Source: CAZRDB01 sp964598695 (lineage in GTDB: Bacteria > Armatimonadota > Zipacnadia > UBA1398). From it: a DNA stretch of 50,588 bases. The position numbers and the translations under genes were made by a program. Within the stretch, counting starts at the first letter, position 1; each line of letters starts with the position of its first letter. The stretch spans positions 1-50,588 of the forward strand of contig CAZRDB010000012.1 in NCBI GenBank assembly GCA_964598695.1, in the 5' to 3' direction. This document shows positions 32,781 to 40,683 of the stretch, piece after piece. The notes beneath the pieces are model-generated. The model ran no database searches, was not told where the DNA came from, and was given only the letters and a program-made list of their open reading frames with translations.

Positions 32781-34406
32781 ATGGCGCGTAGACAGGCACA
32801 GCGCGGCGGACGTAGCGACGGTCGTCACCTCCCGCGCGAGGCTCTCCTCGCCGACGAGCGACGCCGCTTCCCCGTGCCCGCCTACCGGCGGTCCGACCGG
32901 CTCTTCATCCTCGCCTACCCCAACACGTACTGGATCGGCATGTCGAACCTCGGCTACCAGGTGGTTCGCCGCGCCGTCGAGACCACGGACGGCTGGCGCG
33001 TGGAACGCGCGTTCCATGCCGAGCCGGAGGGCAGGCAGGGCCCCCGGACGCTCGAGTCGGCAGCGCCGCTCACCGCGGCCGCGGTCCTCGGCTTCGCGCT
33101 CGCGACCGAGCTGGACGGGCCGCACCTGGCCCGCATGCTCTTCGAGGCCGGCATCCCCGTCCTTGCCGCTCGCCGGACGGAGTCCGACCCCGTCGTGCTG
33201 CTCGGCGGCGCGGCCCCGACGCTCAACCCCGAGCCCTACGCGCCGCTCGCCGACGCGGTGCTCGTTGGCGAGTCCGAGCACACGCTGGCCGCGTTGCTCG
33301 AGGTGCTGGGCGGCTCGGGCGACCGCCAGACGCGGCTGGAGCGTGCGGCATCGATCGGCGGGGTCTACGTGCCCAGCCTGTACGAGCCCCGCCCGGCGGG
33401 TCCGTGGGAGTCGCCGGCGGCCGTGCGGCCTTCCCTGCCCTACCCCGTGGGGTCGCCGTGCCTCACCGACCTCGACGTGGCCGAGACCGCCTCGGACATC
33501 GTCTCGCCGCACACGGAGTTCGGCGACGTGCGGCTGATCGAGATCGCGCGGGGCTGCTCGCGCGGATGCCGGTTCTGCGTCGTCGGCCCCGCCTACGGCC
33601 GCGCCCGCTTCCGCGGGGTCGCCTCGGTGCTCGCGCTGGCCGAGGGCGAGCGGCGGATCGGACTGCTCGGGGCCGCGGCGGCCGACCACCCGCACCTCGC
33701 CGAGATGGTCACCGCGCTGCGCGAGGCAGGCCACGAGGTGACGCTGTCGGCAAGCCGCGTCGAGGTACTGCGGCCCGCGGTGCTCGCGGAACTGGCGCGC
33801 GCCGGCCAGCGGACGCTGACGGTCGCGCCCGAGACGGTCGACGACGCGGTGCGCGAGCGGATCGGCAAGGGGATCTCACTCGAGCGGGTTCGGTCGGTCG
33901 CGGCCACCGCCGAGGAGGTCGGCTTCACCACGCTCAAGCTGTACTTCATGCTCGGTCTTCCCGGCAGTGGCGACGACGAGCCGGAGGCCATCGCGGGCTT
34001 CGTCGAGGAGTTGCGGGGGACGTGCAGGCGGCTCCGGCTCGCCGTGAGCGCGGGTCCCTTCGTCCCCAAGCCGCAGACGCCGCTCGAGCGGGCGCCCTTC
34101 GCCCCGCGCGCGGTGCTGCGCAGCCGGATCCGCGCCCTCGAGGCGAGGCTGCGGCGCCTGGGGTCGCGGGTCGAGCCGCGGCTGGGGAGCGCTCGCCACG
34201 CCGAACTGGAGACGGTGCTGTCGCGGGGCGATCGGCGTGCGGGACGGGCCTTGGCCGCGCTGGCCGCGGAGCGCGAGCCGTCGCTGGGCCGGATCGAGCG
34301 GGCGCTCGAGGAGGCGGGGCTGCCGATCGAGCCGCTGCTGGGGGAGATCCCCCCGGACGCCCCGCTGCCCTGGGCGATCGTGAGGAGAGAGGGAACCGTT
34401 GTCTGA
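32781..34406 (+). CDS. Radical SAM protein, B12-binding-like type, unknown reaction
   Basis: This 541-residue cytoplasmic protein has the radical SAM cluster motif CSRGCRFC (Cys259, Cys263, Cys266). Before it lies a Rossmann-like region resembling degenerate B12-binding domains of this family (AYPNTYWIGMSNLGYQ, VLLGGAAPTLNPEP, DAVLVGE). After it come SASRVEVLRP, TVAPETVDDAVRERIGKG and a C-terminal arginine-rich helical domain. The ATG at 32781 follows GAGGG. Reaction and substrate are unknown. It overlaps the PgeF gene by 8 bases. Confidence 0.85.
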   Translation: MARRQAQRGGRSDGRHLPREALLADERRRFPVPAYRRSDRLFILAYPNTYWIGMSNLGYQVVRRAVETTDGWRVERAFHAEPEGRQGPRTLESAAPLTAAAVLGFALATELDGPHLARMLFEAGIPVLAARRTESDPVVLLGGAAPTLNPEPYAPLADAVLVGESEHTLAALLEVLGGSGDRQTRLERAASIGGVYVPSLYEPRPAGPWESPAAVRPSLPYPVGSPCLTDLDVAETASDIVSPHTEFGDVRLIEIARGCSRGCRFCVVGPAYGRARFRGVASVLALAEGERRIGLLGAAAADHPHLAEMVTALREAGHEVTLSASRVEVLRPAVLAELARAGQRTLTVAPETVDDAVRERIGKGISLERVRSVAATAEEVGFTTLKLYFMLGLPGSGDDEPEAIAGFVEELRGTCRRLRLAVSAGPFVPKPQTPLERAPFAPRAVLRSRIRALEARLRRLGSRVEPRLGSARHAELETVLSRGDRRAGRALAALAAEREPSLGRIERALEEAGLPIEPLLGEIPPDAPLPWAIVRREGTVV

Positions 34407-35217
34407 CCTGAGCTTGGCCACCGAAGTACTCCTGCGCGAGGCCGACGGCGTCGTGTGGCTCGAGGCGCCGATGGGTCGCGCCCGCGCGCTGTTCTCGACG
34501 CGGATCGGCGGGGAGTCCGAGCCCCCCCGCGATACGCTGAACCTCGGGATTCGCTCGGAGCCCGACCCGCGGACCGCTCACGCCAACCGAGAGCGCTTCT
34601 GCCGGGCGGTGGGGACCGAACTGAGCCGCGTGGTGCTCGCGCGCCAGGTGCATGGCGCCGAGGTCCTGCACGCGGAGGAGGTCTGGGCGCTCTCGCGCAC
34701 GGGGGCCGACAGCCGCCCGGCGGCCGACGGCCTGCTGCGGATCGCGCATGGCCTGACCCCGGTGGTCCAGGTGGCCGATTGCGCCGCGGTCATCATCGCC
34801 GACCCCGCGAGCGGCGTCGGCGCCGCGGTCCACGCCGGCTGGCGGGGGACGCGCGCCGGGATCGTCCGTCACGCCGCCAGCCTGGTCGCCCAGGCATGTG
34901 GGCGGCCGACCCGCGACCTGTCCGCCGCGATCGGGCCCTGCGCGCGCGGCTGCTGCTACGAGGTGGGCGAGGACGTGCGGCAGGCCTACGGCCAGAGCGG
35001 GCTCGATCTCGCGGGCCTGTTCACCGAGCGGCAGAACGGCCGGTACCTGTTCGATCTCGGCGGAGCGGTGCGCGCGGCGCTGCAGGTCGCCGGGCTCGAT
35101 CGAGCGAACGTCCATGATACGCACGCCTGTACCCTCTGCCGAGGGGACCTGTTCTTCTCATACCGCCGCGACGGCCCGGAGACGGGCCGGATGTGGGGGT
35201 GTCTGGCCGACGCGTGA
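34399..35217 (+). CDS. pgeF: YfiH/PgeF-family (laccase-domain) protein
   Basis: This 272-residue protein has the zinc ligands His85 (RQVHG), Cys128 (ADCAAV) and His145 (HAGWRG) of the DUF152/YfiH family. Members edit peptidoglycan precursors (PgeF) or act as purine nucleoside phosphorylase/adenosine deaminase; sequence alone does not decide between these. Other signatures are IGPCARGCCYEVG and HACTLC. It starts at a TTG at 34399 inside the end of the radical SAM gene, with AGGAGAGAGGGA upstream. Confidence 0.9.
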   Translation: MSDLSLATEVLLREADGVVWLEAPMGRARALFSTRIGGESEPPRDTLNLGIRSEPDPRTAHANRERFCRAVGTELSRVVLARQVHGAEVLHAEEVWALSRTGADSRPAADGLLRIAHGLTPVVQVADCAAVIIADPASGVGAAVHAGWRGTRAGIVRHAASLVAQACGRPTRDLSAAIGPCARGCCYEVGEDVRQAYGQSGLDLAGLFTERQNGRYLFDLGGAVRAALQVAGLDRANVHDTHACTLCRGDLFFSYRRDGPETGRMWGCLADA

Positions 35218-35292
35218 CGCGGCGTTGCCGTCCGCGACCGGCCCGTAGCTACACCTGGGCACTCAACAGGCCGACGTGAGGGATACGATTCG

Positions 35293-37317
35293 ATGAGCGC
35301 GGAGCGCGCTGCCCTGGACGGGCAGGCGGTTGGAAGCATTCGGTGTCTCAGTGGCGTCACCTGGCGCTCGATGCTGTTATGCGCTCTGCTGATCCCGCTC
35401 AACGCCGTCTGGGTCGCCAAGACCGAGACGGTGTGGTACGCGGGCTTCCCGACGACGATCTCGCTGTTCTACAACGTGGTGTTCATCCTCGTTGCGCTGT
35501 CGCTGGCGAACTCCGGCCTGCGCCGGGTCGTTCCGCGGTGGGCCTTCACGCACCCCGAGCTGCTCACCGTGTACAGCATCCTGTGTCTCTCCTCGACGAT
35601 GGTGAGCCACGACATGCTCCAGGTGCTCACCCCGATGATGACCTACGCCTACCAGTACGCGACCCCCGAGAACGGCTGGAAGGAGCTGTTCCACCACCAC
35701 TTGCCGAGCTGGCTGACGGTGAACGGCAGCGTGCCGGAGTGGCTGGGCGGTGGGCAATCGACCGAGCCGGTGCAGTTCATGTACGTGGGTGGGAGTTCGC
35801 TGTACAAGCCGACGATCTGGAAGGCCTGGATCGTCCCCGGCGGCATGTGGTCGCTGTTCCTCGGCCTGCTCTACCTGACCACGCTGGCGATGAACTCGCT
35901 CTTCCGGCGGCGCTGGATCGAGGCGGAGCGCCTGACCTTCCCGATCATCCAGTTGCCCTTCGAGTTGAGCCGACCGGGCACGACGACCTTCCGGACCAAG
36001 TCGTTCTGGATCGTCTTCGGGCTGATCTTCGCCTCCGACATCCTCAACGGCCTCAAGGTCTACTACCCGGCGGTCCCGCAGATCCCCTTCACGGCGCTGG
36101 CGGTGCCGGCCTACGACATCGGCGCGGCGATCACCGACTTCCCGTGGAACATCCTGGGCCACGGCACGTTCCGGCTGGGGTTCTACCCGGTGGCGGTGGG
36201 CCTGTGCCTGCTGCTGCCCACCGAACTCGCGGTCTCGTGCTGGGTCTTCTTCTTCATCTTCAAGATCATGCGGATGCTGTGCGGGATCTGGGGGATCTAC
36301 CGCGGCGAGGGCCCGCCCAACATCGAGGAGCAGTCGTTCGCGGCCTACATCGGGCTCGCGGTCTTCGCGATGTGGACCAGCCGCGGCTTCCTCCGGGCGG
36401 CGTTCCGAACGGCGCTCGGCAAGGGCGACCTCGACGATTCCGCCGAGCCGATGCGCTACCGGACGGCGTTCATCATCCTCGGGGTCGGCTTCTGCGGCGT
36501 GGTGGCGTTCGGGACGGCGGCCGGCATGGCGCTGTGGTACGCCATCCCCTTCTTCCTGATCTACTTCATCCTCTCGTTCGCCGTCTCGCGGATCCGCGCC
36601 GAGATGGGCCTGCCGGCCCACGACCTGCACCACGCCGGCCCCGGAGTGATGCTCGAGCGGATCCTCGGGCGCGCCAACACGCCCGCGCGCACGCAGGTGA
36701 TCACCGAGCTGTTCTCCTGGTTCAACCGCGCCTACCGGGCGCATCCCTCGCCGCACCAGATCGAGGGGTACAAGCTCTGCGAGCGTACGGATGCCAAGAC
36801 CAAGCCGCTCACCTGGATGATGGGGGCCGCGATCCCGCTGGGCGCGGTCGCCGCATTCTGGGCGCTTCTGTACTACATGTACCGCGACGGCGTCGCTGCC
36901 CACTTCATGGAGCCCAAGGTCCCGCTGATCTTCGGCCGAGAGCCGTGGGACCGCGTCTACACGAGCCTCAACAACCCGACGCCCTGGCAGGCCGGCCCGT
37001 CGATCGCGATCGTCTTCGGGTTCATCGCCACGCTGTTCATGATGGCTCTGACGGTCCGGCTGCCCTGGTGGCCGCTCCACCCCGCCGGCTACGCGGTCTC
37101 CTCGAGCTGGGCGATGACCTACCTGTGGTGCCCGATGCTGATCGCCTGGGCGGTGAAGAGCCTGATCACGCGCTACGGCGGCAACCGCGCCTACAAGGGG
37201 CTTGTGCCGATCGCCTTCGGGCTGATCATGGGCGACCTCGCGGGCGGGTGCTTCTGGTCCCTCTACGCGCTGTTCATCCGGCAGGATCCCGCCCCGTACT
37301 GCATCTGGGGCAAGTAG
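35293..37317 (+). CDS. Large polytopic membrane protein, DUF6785/DUF6784-type
   Basis: This 674-residue protein has many hydrophobic segments (about ten or more), for example residues 25-42, 52-72, 178-200, 238-256, and several in the C-terminal third. The motif RRRWIEAERLTFPIIQLPFELS at about 205-226 (seen as WIEAERLTFPIIQLP) resembles the DUF6785 family I associate with Armatimonadota, Hydrogenedentota and related groups. The fold suggests a transporter, but substrate and direction are unknown. The ATG at 35293 has a weak GTGAGGG upstream. The oxidoreductase gene follows 37 bases later, so they may work on one compound. Confidence 0.75.
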   Translation: MSAERAALDGQAVGSIRCLSGVTWRSMLLCALLIPLNAVWVAKTETVWYAGFPTTISLFYNVVFILVALSLANSGLRRVVPRWAFTHPELLTVYSILCLSSTMVSHDMLQVLTPMMTYAYQYATPENGWKELFHHHLPSWLTVNGSVPEWLGGGQSTEPVQFMYVGGSSLYKPTIWKAWIVPGGMWSLFLGLLYLTTLAMNSLFRRRWIEAERLTFPIIQLPFELSRPGTTTFRTKSFWIVFGLIFASDILNGLKVYYPAVPQIPFTALAVPAYDIGAAITDFPWNILGHGTFRLGFYPVAVGLCLLLPTELAVSCWVFFFIFKIMRMLCGIWGIYRGEGPPNIEEQSFAAYIGLAVFAMWTSRGFLRAAFRTALGKGDLDDSAEPMRYRTAFIILGVGFCGVVAFGTAAGMALWYAIPFFLIYFILSFAVSRIRAEMGLPAHDLHHAGPGVMLERILGRANTPARTQVITELFSWFNRAYRAHPSPHQIEGYKLCERTDAKTKPLTWMMGAAIPLGAVAAFWALLYYMYRDGVAAHFMEPKVPLIFGREPWDRVYTSLNNPTPWQAGPSIAIVFGFIATLFMMALTVRLPWWPLHPAGYAVSSSWAMTYLWCPMLIAWAVKSLITRYGGNRAYKGLVPIAFGLIMGDLAGGCFWSLYALFIRQDPAPYCIWGK

Positions 37318-37354
37318 CGGCCCGACGACGGGCTCGAGGCAGAGGAGAGCATCG

Positions 37355-38368
37355 ATGGCGACGGAGCGCGCGATCGTCGTGGGGGCCGGAGGGATCTCCG
37401 GCGCGTGGTTCCCGGCACTGAAGGCCGAGGGCGTCCAGGTCGTCGCCGTGGTTGACCTCAACACCGAGGCCGCCAAGCGACGGATCGAGGAGTACGGCCT
37501 CGAAGCCGCCGCCGAGTTCTCGCTCACGAGCGCCCTGGCGCGGCACGAGGCCGACTTCGTCGTCGACCTCACGCCGCCCGATGTCCACTGCGATGTCACC
37601 TGCGAGGCGTTGGAGGCGGGCCTCCACGTGATCGGCGAGAAGCCGATGGCCGCGAGCATGAACGAGGCGCGCCGGATGGTGGCCGCGGCGCGCCGCGCCG
37701 AGCGGCTGTACATGGTCAGCCAGTCGCGGCGGTGGGAGCCGATGCACGAGGCGCTGCGTCGGACCCTCGGCGCGGGGGCGATCGGCGCGCTGACCACGAT
37801 CAACTGCGACTTCTACATCGGCGCCCACTTCGGAGGGTTCCGGGACGAGATGGACAGCCCGCTGATCCTCGATATGGCGATCCACCACTTCGATCTCGCC
37901 CGGTTCTTCACCGGCCTCGACCCGGTCGCCGTCTACGCGAAGGAGTTCAACCCCACGGGCTCCTGGTACAAGGGCGACGTCTCCGCCCTGTGCATCTTCG
38001 AGATGGCCGACGGGGTCTTCTTCAGCTACCGCGGGAGCTGGTGCGCGGAGGGCTGCCACACGAGCTGGAACGGCGACTGGCGCTTCATCGGCGACCGGGG
38101 CACCATCGTCTTCGACCACGACGAGCCGTTTCGCGGCCAGGTGCTCGACGGCGCGGAGGGCTTCCACCGCCCCCTGCGCGACCTCGAGGCGCCCACTCCG
38201 CCCGAGGTCATCGGCGGGATGCACGGCGCCCTGTGCGAGCTGCTGGCCTACCTCCGAGAGGGAACGCCGCCCCAGACCGAGTGCCACGACAACATCAAGT
38301 CGCTGGCGATGGTCTTCGCGGTGACGGAGAGTGCCCGGACGGGCAAGCGCGTGGAGATCGAGGTCTAG
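37355..38368 (+). CDS. Gfo/Idh/MocA-family oxidoreductase
   Basis: This 337-residue cytoplasmic NAD(P)-dependent enzyme has an N-terminal Rossmann domain (VVGAGGISG at about 8-16, VVDLN) and the catalytic EKPMA motif with Lys. A C-terminal alpha/beta domain carries DMAIHHFDLARFF (His of the active site) and a long beta sheet. Members oxidise or reduce sugars, inositols and similar substrates; the substrate here is unknown. The ATG at 37355 follows AGAGGAG. It ends only 3 bases before mreD, which is convergent. The pairing with the membrane protein upstream suggests uptake followed by oxidation. Confidence 0.9.
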   Translation: MATERAIVVGAGGISGAWFPALKAEGVQVVAVVDLNTEAAKRRIEEYGLEAAAEFSLTSALARHEADFVVDLTPPDVHCDVTCEALEAGLHVIGEKPMAASMNEARRMVAAARRAERLYMVSQSRRWEPMHEALRRTLGAGAIGALTTINCDFYIGAHFGGFRDEMDSPLILDMAIHHFDLARFFTGLDPVAVYAKEFNPTGSWYKGDVSALCIFEMADGVFFSYRGSWCAEGCHTSWNGDWRFIGDRGTIVFDHDEPFRGQVLDGAEGFHRPLRDLEAPTPPEVIGGMHGALCELLAYLREGTPPQTECHDNIKSLAMVFAVTESARTGKRVEIEV

Positions 38369-38371
38369 GCT

Positions 38372-38881
38372 TCAGCGGAGCGGCCGGTGGCGGTAGCGGT
38401 CTCCCGACTCCCACGCGGCCACCCGCTGCACGAACCCGAACAGCAGTGGCGCCGTGAGGGCCGTGAGCAGCGCCTTGCCGAGGGCGCAGCCGATCCACCG
38501 ACCGACCAGCGGGTCGGGCGTGAACAGGAACAGCACCGCGTCGGCCGCGAGAACGGCGACCGCCGACGCCCCCATCTGGACGAGAACGCTCTGGCGGTAG
38601 AGACGGGCGCCGGTGATCCCGCCGAGGGCTCCGACGGCGCAGCGTGAGATCATCACCCCGGCGAGCCCGATGTGGCCGACCTGGCTGACGGCGATCAGCG
38701 CGGCGATGAGCGCGATCCCCACGCCCTCGGGCGCCCCGAGCACCATCGCGCAGACGAGGATCGAGGCGACGGCCAGATCGGGGTAGACGCCGCCGAGGGC
38801 AAGGCAGTGAGCGACGGCCGGCTGCGCGATGGCGGCCACGAGGGCCATGAGCAGGCACGCCACGACGGTGATCAGTCCCAT
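38372..38881 (-). CDS. mreD: Rod-shape-determining protein MreD
   Basis: This 169-residue protein has five or so transmembrane helices and the MreD-like pattern of a Pro/Asp break after the first two (GGVYPDLAVASILV). MreD joins MreC and MreB in the cell-elongation machinery. The ATG at 38881 has a GGAGAGGGG upstream at somewhat long spacing. It is the last gene of the STAND-mreC-mreC-mreD run and follows the second mreC-like gene by 36 bases. MreB is not in the window. Confidence 0.82.
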   Translation of the reverse strand: MGLITVVACLLMALVAAIAQPAVAHCLALGGVYPDLAVASILVCAMVLGAPEGVGIALIAALIAVSQVGHIGLAGVMISRCAVGALGGITGARLYRQSVLVQMGASAVAVLAADAVLFLFTPDPLVGRWIGCALGKALLTALTAPLLFGFVQRVAAWESGDRYRHRPLR

Positions 38882-38917
38882 GGCCGGGCCGGAGCCCCTC
38901 TCCTCCTCTCAGGCGGG

Positions 38918-39817
38918 CTACTCGCCGTAGGTCACGCTCGGAACGACCTCGACGGTGGAGACGTTGCGGAGATCGGTGACCGGGCGCGCGTAGATCGAGA
39001 GCAGCCCGTGCCGCTCGGCGGTGCTGTCGGAGGAGGCGCCGCTCCGGGTCCCGACCTCCAGCGTCACGGCCTCCACGGTCCCGACGCGCAGCTCGGGCGG
39101 TGGGCCGTCGCGCGACGGCGCCGTCGTGAGCGTGTCGCCTTCCCGCACGTCGCAGTCGGTCGGGAGCCCGTAGACGCGCATCCCCGAGCCGCCGTCGCCG
39201 ACAAGCACCCCGAGGTAGTCGCCCGAGCGCATGCAGCGGACGGGCACCCAGAACTCGCGGTCGGTGCAGAGGTGGGCGACGGTACACGAGCGGTTGACGC
39301 GCTCGGCGCGGCCGATGAGGTCGGGCCCCACCACGACGCCCATGCCCCGCAGGACCCCATGCACCGCGCCGGCATCGAGCAGCAGGAGGCGACGCCGACC
39401 GGTCGGATCGGAGCCGATCACGGTGACGGGCAGGCCGCTCTCGATGCACCGCACGAGCGGTGTGACGTCGGAGCCGAGGGGCATCGACTCGGTCTCATAT
39501 TCCACGGTGTAGGTGCGCAGCGCCTCGGTCGCCTGGCGGCAGTCCTCGGCGGCGACGGCCAGCTCGGCCGTCTGCCCGTGCAGGGCACGCGGGAACATGC
39601 AGGCCCCAAGGAGGTGGCGGAAGCCCCGCGCGGCGCGGTAGGCCGCCCGCTGTCCCGGCCCTACGGCCGCGGCGATCGTCCGTTCCGGCAGGGTCGGCCG
39701 GCCGCCCTCCTGGGCCGCCTGGTGGCTCGTGCGGCTCACGTAGCCGCTGCTCGCGACCGCCAACAGGAGCAGCAGCACGTAGCGGCGGCCGGCATCCGGC
39801 CGAGCGGAGCCGGTCAT
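38918..39817 (-). CDS. mreC: MreC-like protein, second copy (divergent)
   Basis: This 299-residue protein has an N-terminal transmembrane helix (YVLLLLLAVASSGYV) and a helical linker. Two MreC-type beta domains follow: GRRRLLLLDAGAVHGVLRGMGVVVGPDLIGRAERV (quoted in part as LLLDAGAVHGVLRG) and a C-terminal VREGDTLTTA followed by LRVGTVEAV. It is clearly MreC-like but the motifs are degenerate compared with the copy upstream. The ATG at 39817 overlaps the stop of that copy (ATGA). The periplasmic part would contact the elongation machinery. It may form a mixed assembly with the first copy. Confidence 0.72.
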   Translation of the reverse strand: MTGSARPDAGRRYVLLLLLAVASSGYVSRTSHQAAQEGGRPTLPERTIAAAVGPGQRAAYRAARGFRHLLGACMFPRALHGQTAELAVAAEDCRQATEALRTYTVEYETESMPLGSDVTPLVRCIESGLPVTVIGSDPTGRRRLLLLDAGAVHGVLRGMGVVVGPDLIGRAERVNRSCTVAHLCTDREFWVPVRCMRSGDYLGVLVGDGGSGMRVYGLPTDCDVREGDTLTTAPSRDGPPPELRVGTVEAVTLEVGTRSGASSDSTAERHGLLSIYARPVTDLRNVSTVEVVPSVTYGE

Positions 39818-40683
39818 CGCGCCTCGCCGCCCCCTCGCCGCTCCGCGAGGACCACCTCGCGAACCGAAGGCCAGTCGACGTAGGCGCTCACGAGCGCATA
39901 GGCGGGCTGGCCGCGCTCGCCGGCTGTCGGATGGCCGATCACCTGGCCGACGCGCAGCCCGGCAGGGTAGATCGTCCCCTCGCCCGAGGTGTAGACCTCC
40001 GCATCGGGCACGACCGCGTCGTCGAGGTAGGTGAGCACCAAGGTGCCCGGCGCCTGCTTGGGGTCTCCCCGCACCGCGCCGCGCGCGGGCTGGGGGCCGG
40101 TGGGCCGGGTCTCGCTCTCGGTCGCCGGCTCCTCCTCGTCGCGCTCGTCGCGCTCCCGCGCCGCGTCGCCAGGGGTGGAGCGCTCGGGCTTGGACGCCGC
40201 TCCGGGCCCCGTCCCCGGCGGGTAGGCGGCGACGGGGACGCCCGAGAGGGGGTCGGTGAGCAGCACGACCTCGCAGGTGCTCTGGGAGACGCGGTTGACG
40301 AGACCGACCAAGCCGCGGAATGCGACCGCGACGGCGCCGGGGCGGATCCCATCTTTCGCGCCGCACGAGACCAGCACCCGCTGTTCCCCGCCCGGCACCA
40401 TGCGGACCTCGACCACGCGGGCGGGCTTGCAGACGTATCCCTCGGCCTCGAGCTGCCGCTGCACGGCGCCGAGCCGGCGCCAACGCACGTGGGAGGAGTA
40501 GTCGATCTGGGCGCGGTGGTAGTCGCGCTGGGCCAGCGCCAGGCCCTGCGCGGCCGTATCGCGCTCGGGCACCAGCTCGGTCGGGAGCCCGAGGAGCCCG
40601 GCGCGCTCGACCGGAGGGTTGCCGCCTACCGCGGCCACCCCGGCGGCCACGCTCGTGAGGAGGCCGAGGAGGAGCCACCTCAC
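39814..40683 (-). CDS. mreC: MreC-like protein, first copy, with a charged insert
   Basis: This 289-residue protein has an N-terminal transmembrane helix (residues 2-20), a helical linker, and the classic MreC beta domains: VSCGAKDGIRPGAVAV, FRGLVGLVNRVS, VVLLTDPLSGVPV, then YTSGEGTIYPAGLRVGQVIG and YVDWPSVREVVL. Between the two beta domains, residues about 157-212 form a Pro/Glu/Arg/Ala-rich insert not seen in usual MreC. It starts at a GTG at 40683 overlapping the stop of the STAND gene (GTGA). MreC is the scaffold for penicillin-binding proteins in elongation. Confidence 0.85.
   Translation of the reverse strand: MRWLLLGLLTSVAAGVAAVGGNPPVERAGLLGLPTELVPERDTAAQGLALAQRDYHRAQIDYSSHVRWRRLGAVQRQLEAEGYVCKPARVVEVRMVPGGEQRVLVSCGAKDGIRPGAVAVAFRGLVGLVNRVSQSTCEVVLLTDPLSGVPVAAYPPGTGPGAASKPERSTPGDAARERDERDEEEPATESETRPTGPQPARGAVRGDPKQAPGTLVLTYLDDAVVPDAEVYTSGEGTIYPAGLRVGQVIGHPTAGERGQPAYALVSAYVDWPSVREVVLAERRGGGEAR

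Noticed and set aside
35225..35251. TTGCCG and TAGCTA before the DUF6785-type gene as a promoter
   Set aside because: The spacer is 15 bp and the -10 match is weak; too uncertain to report.
35377..37803. An 808-codon minus-strand frame opposite the DUF6785-type protein and the oxidoreductase
   Set aside because: No start context and no domain; typical of the third-position G+C bias on the opposite strand.
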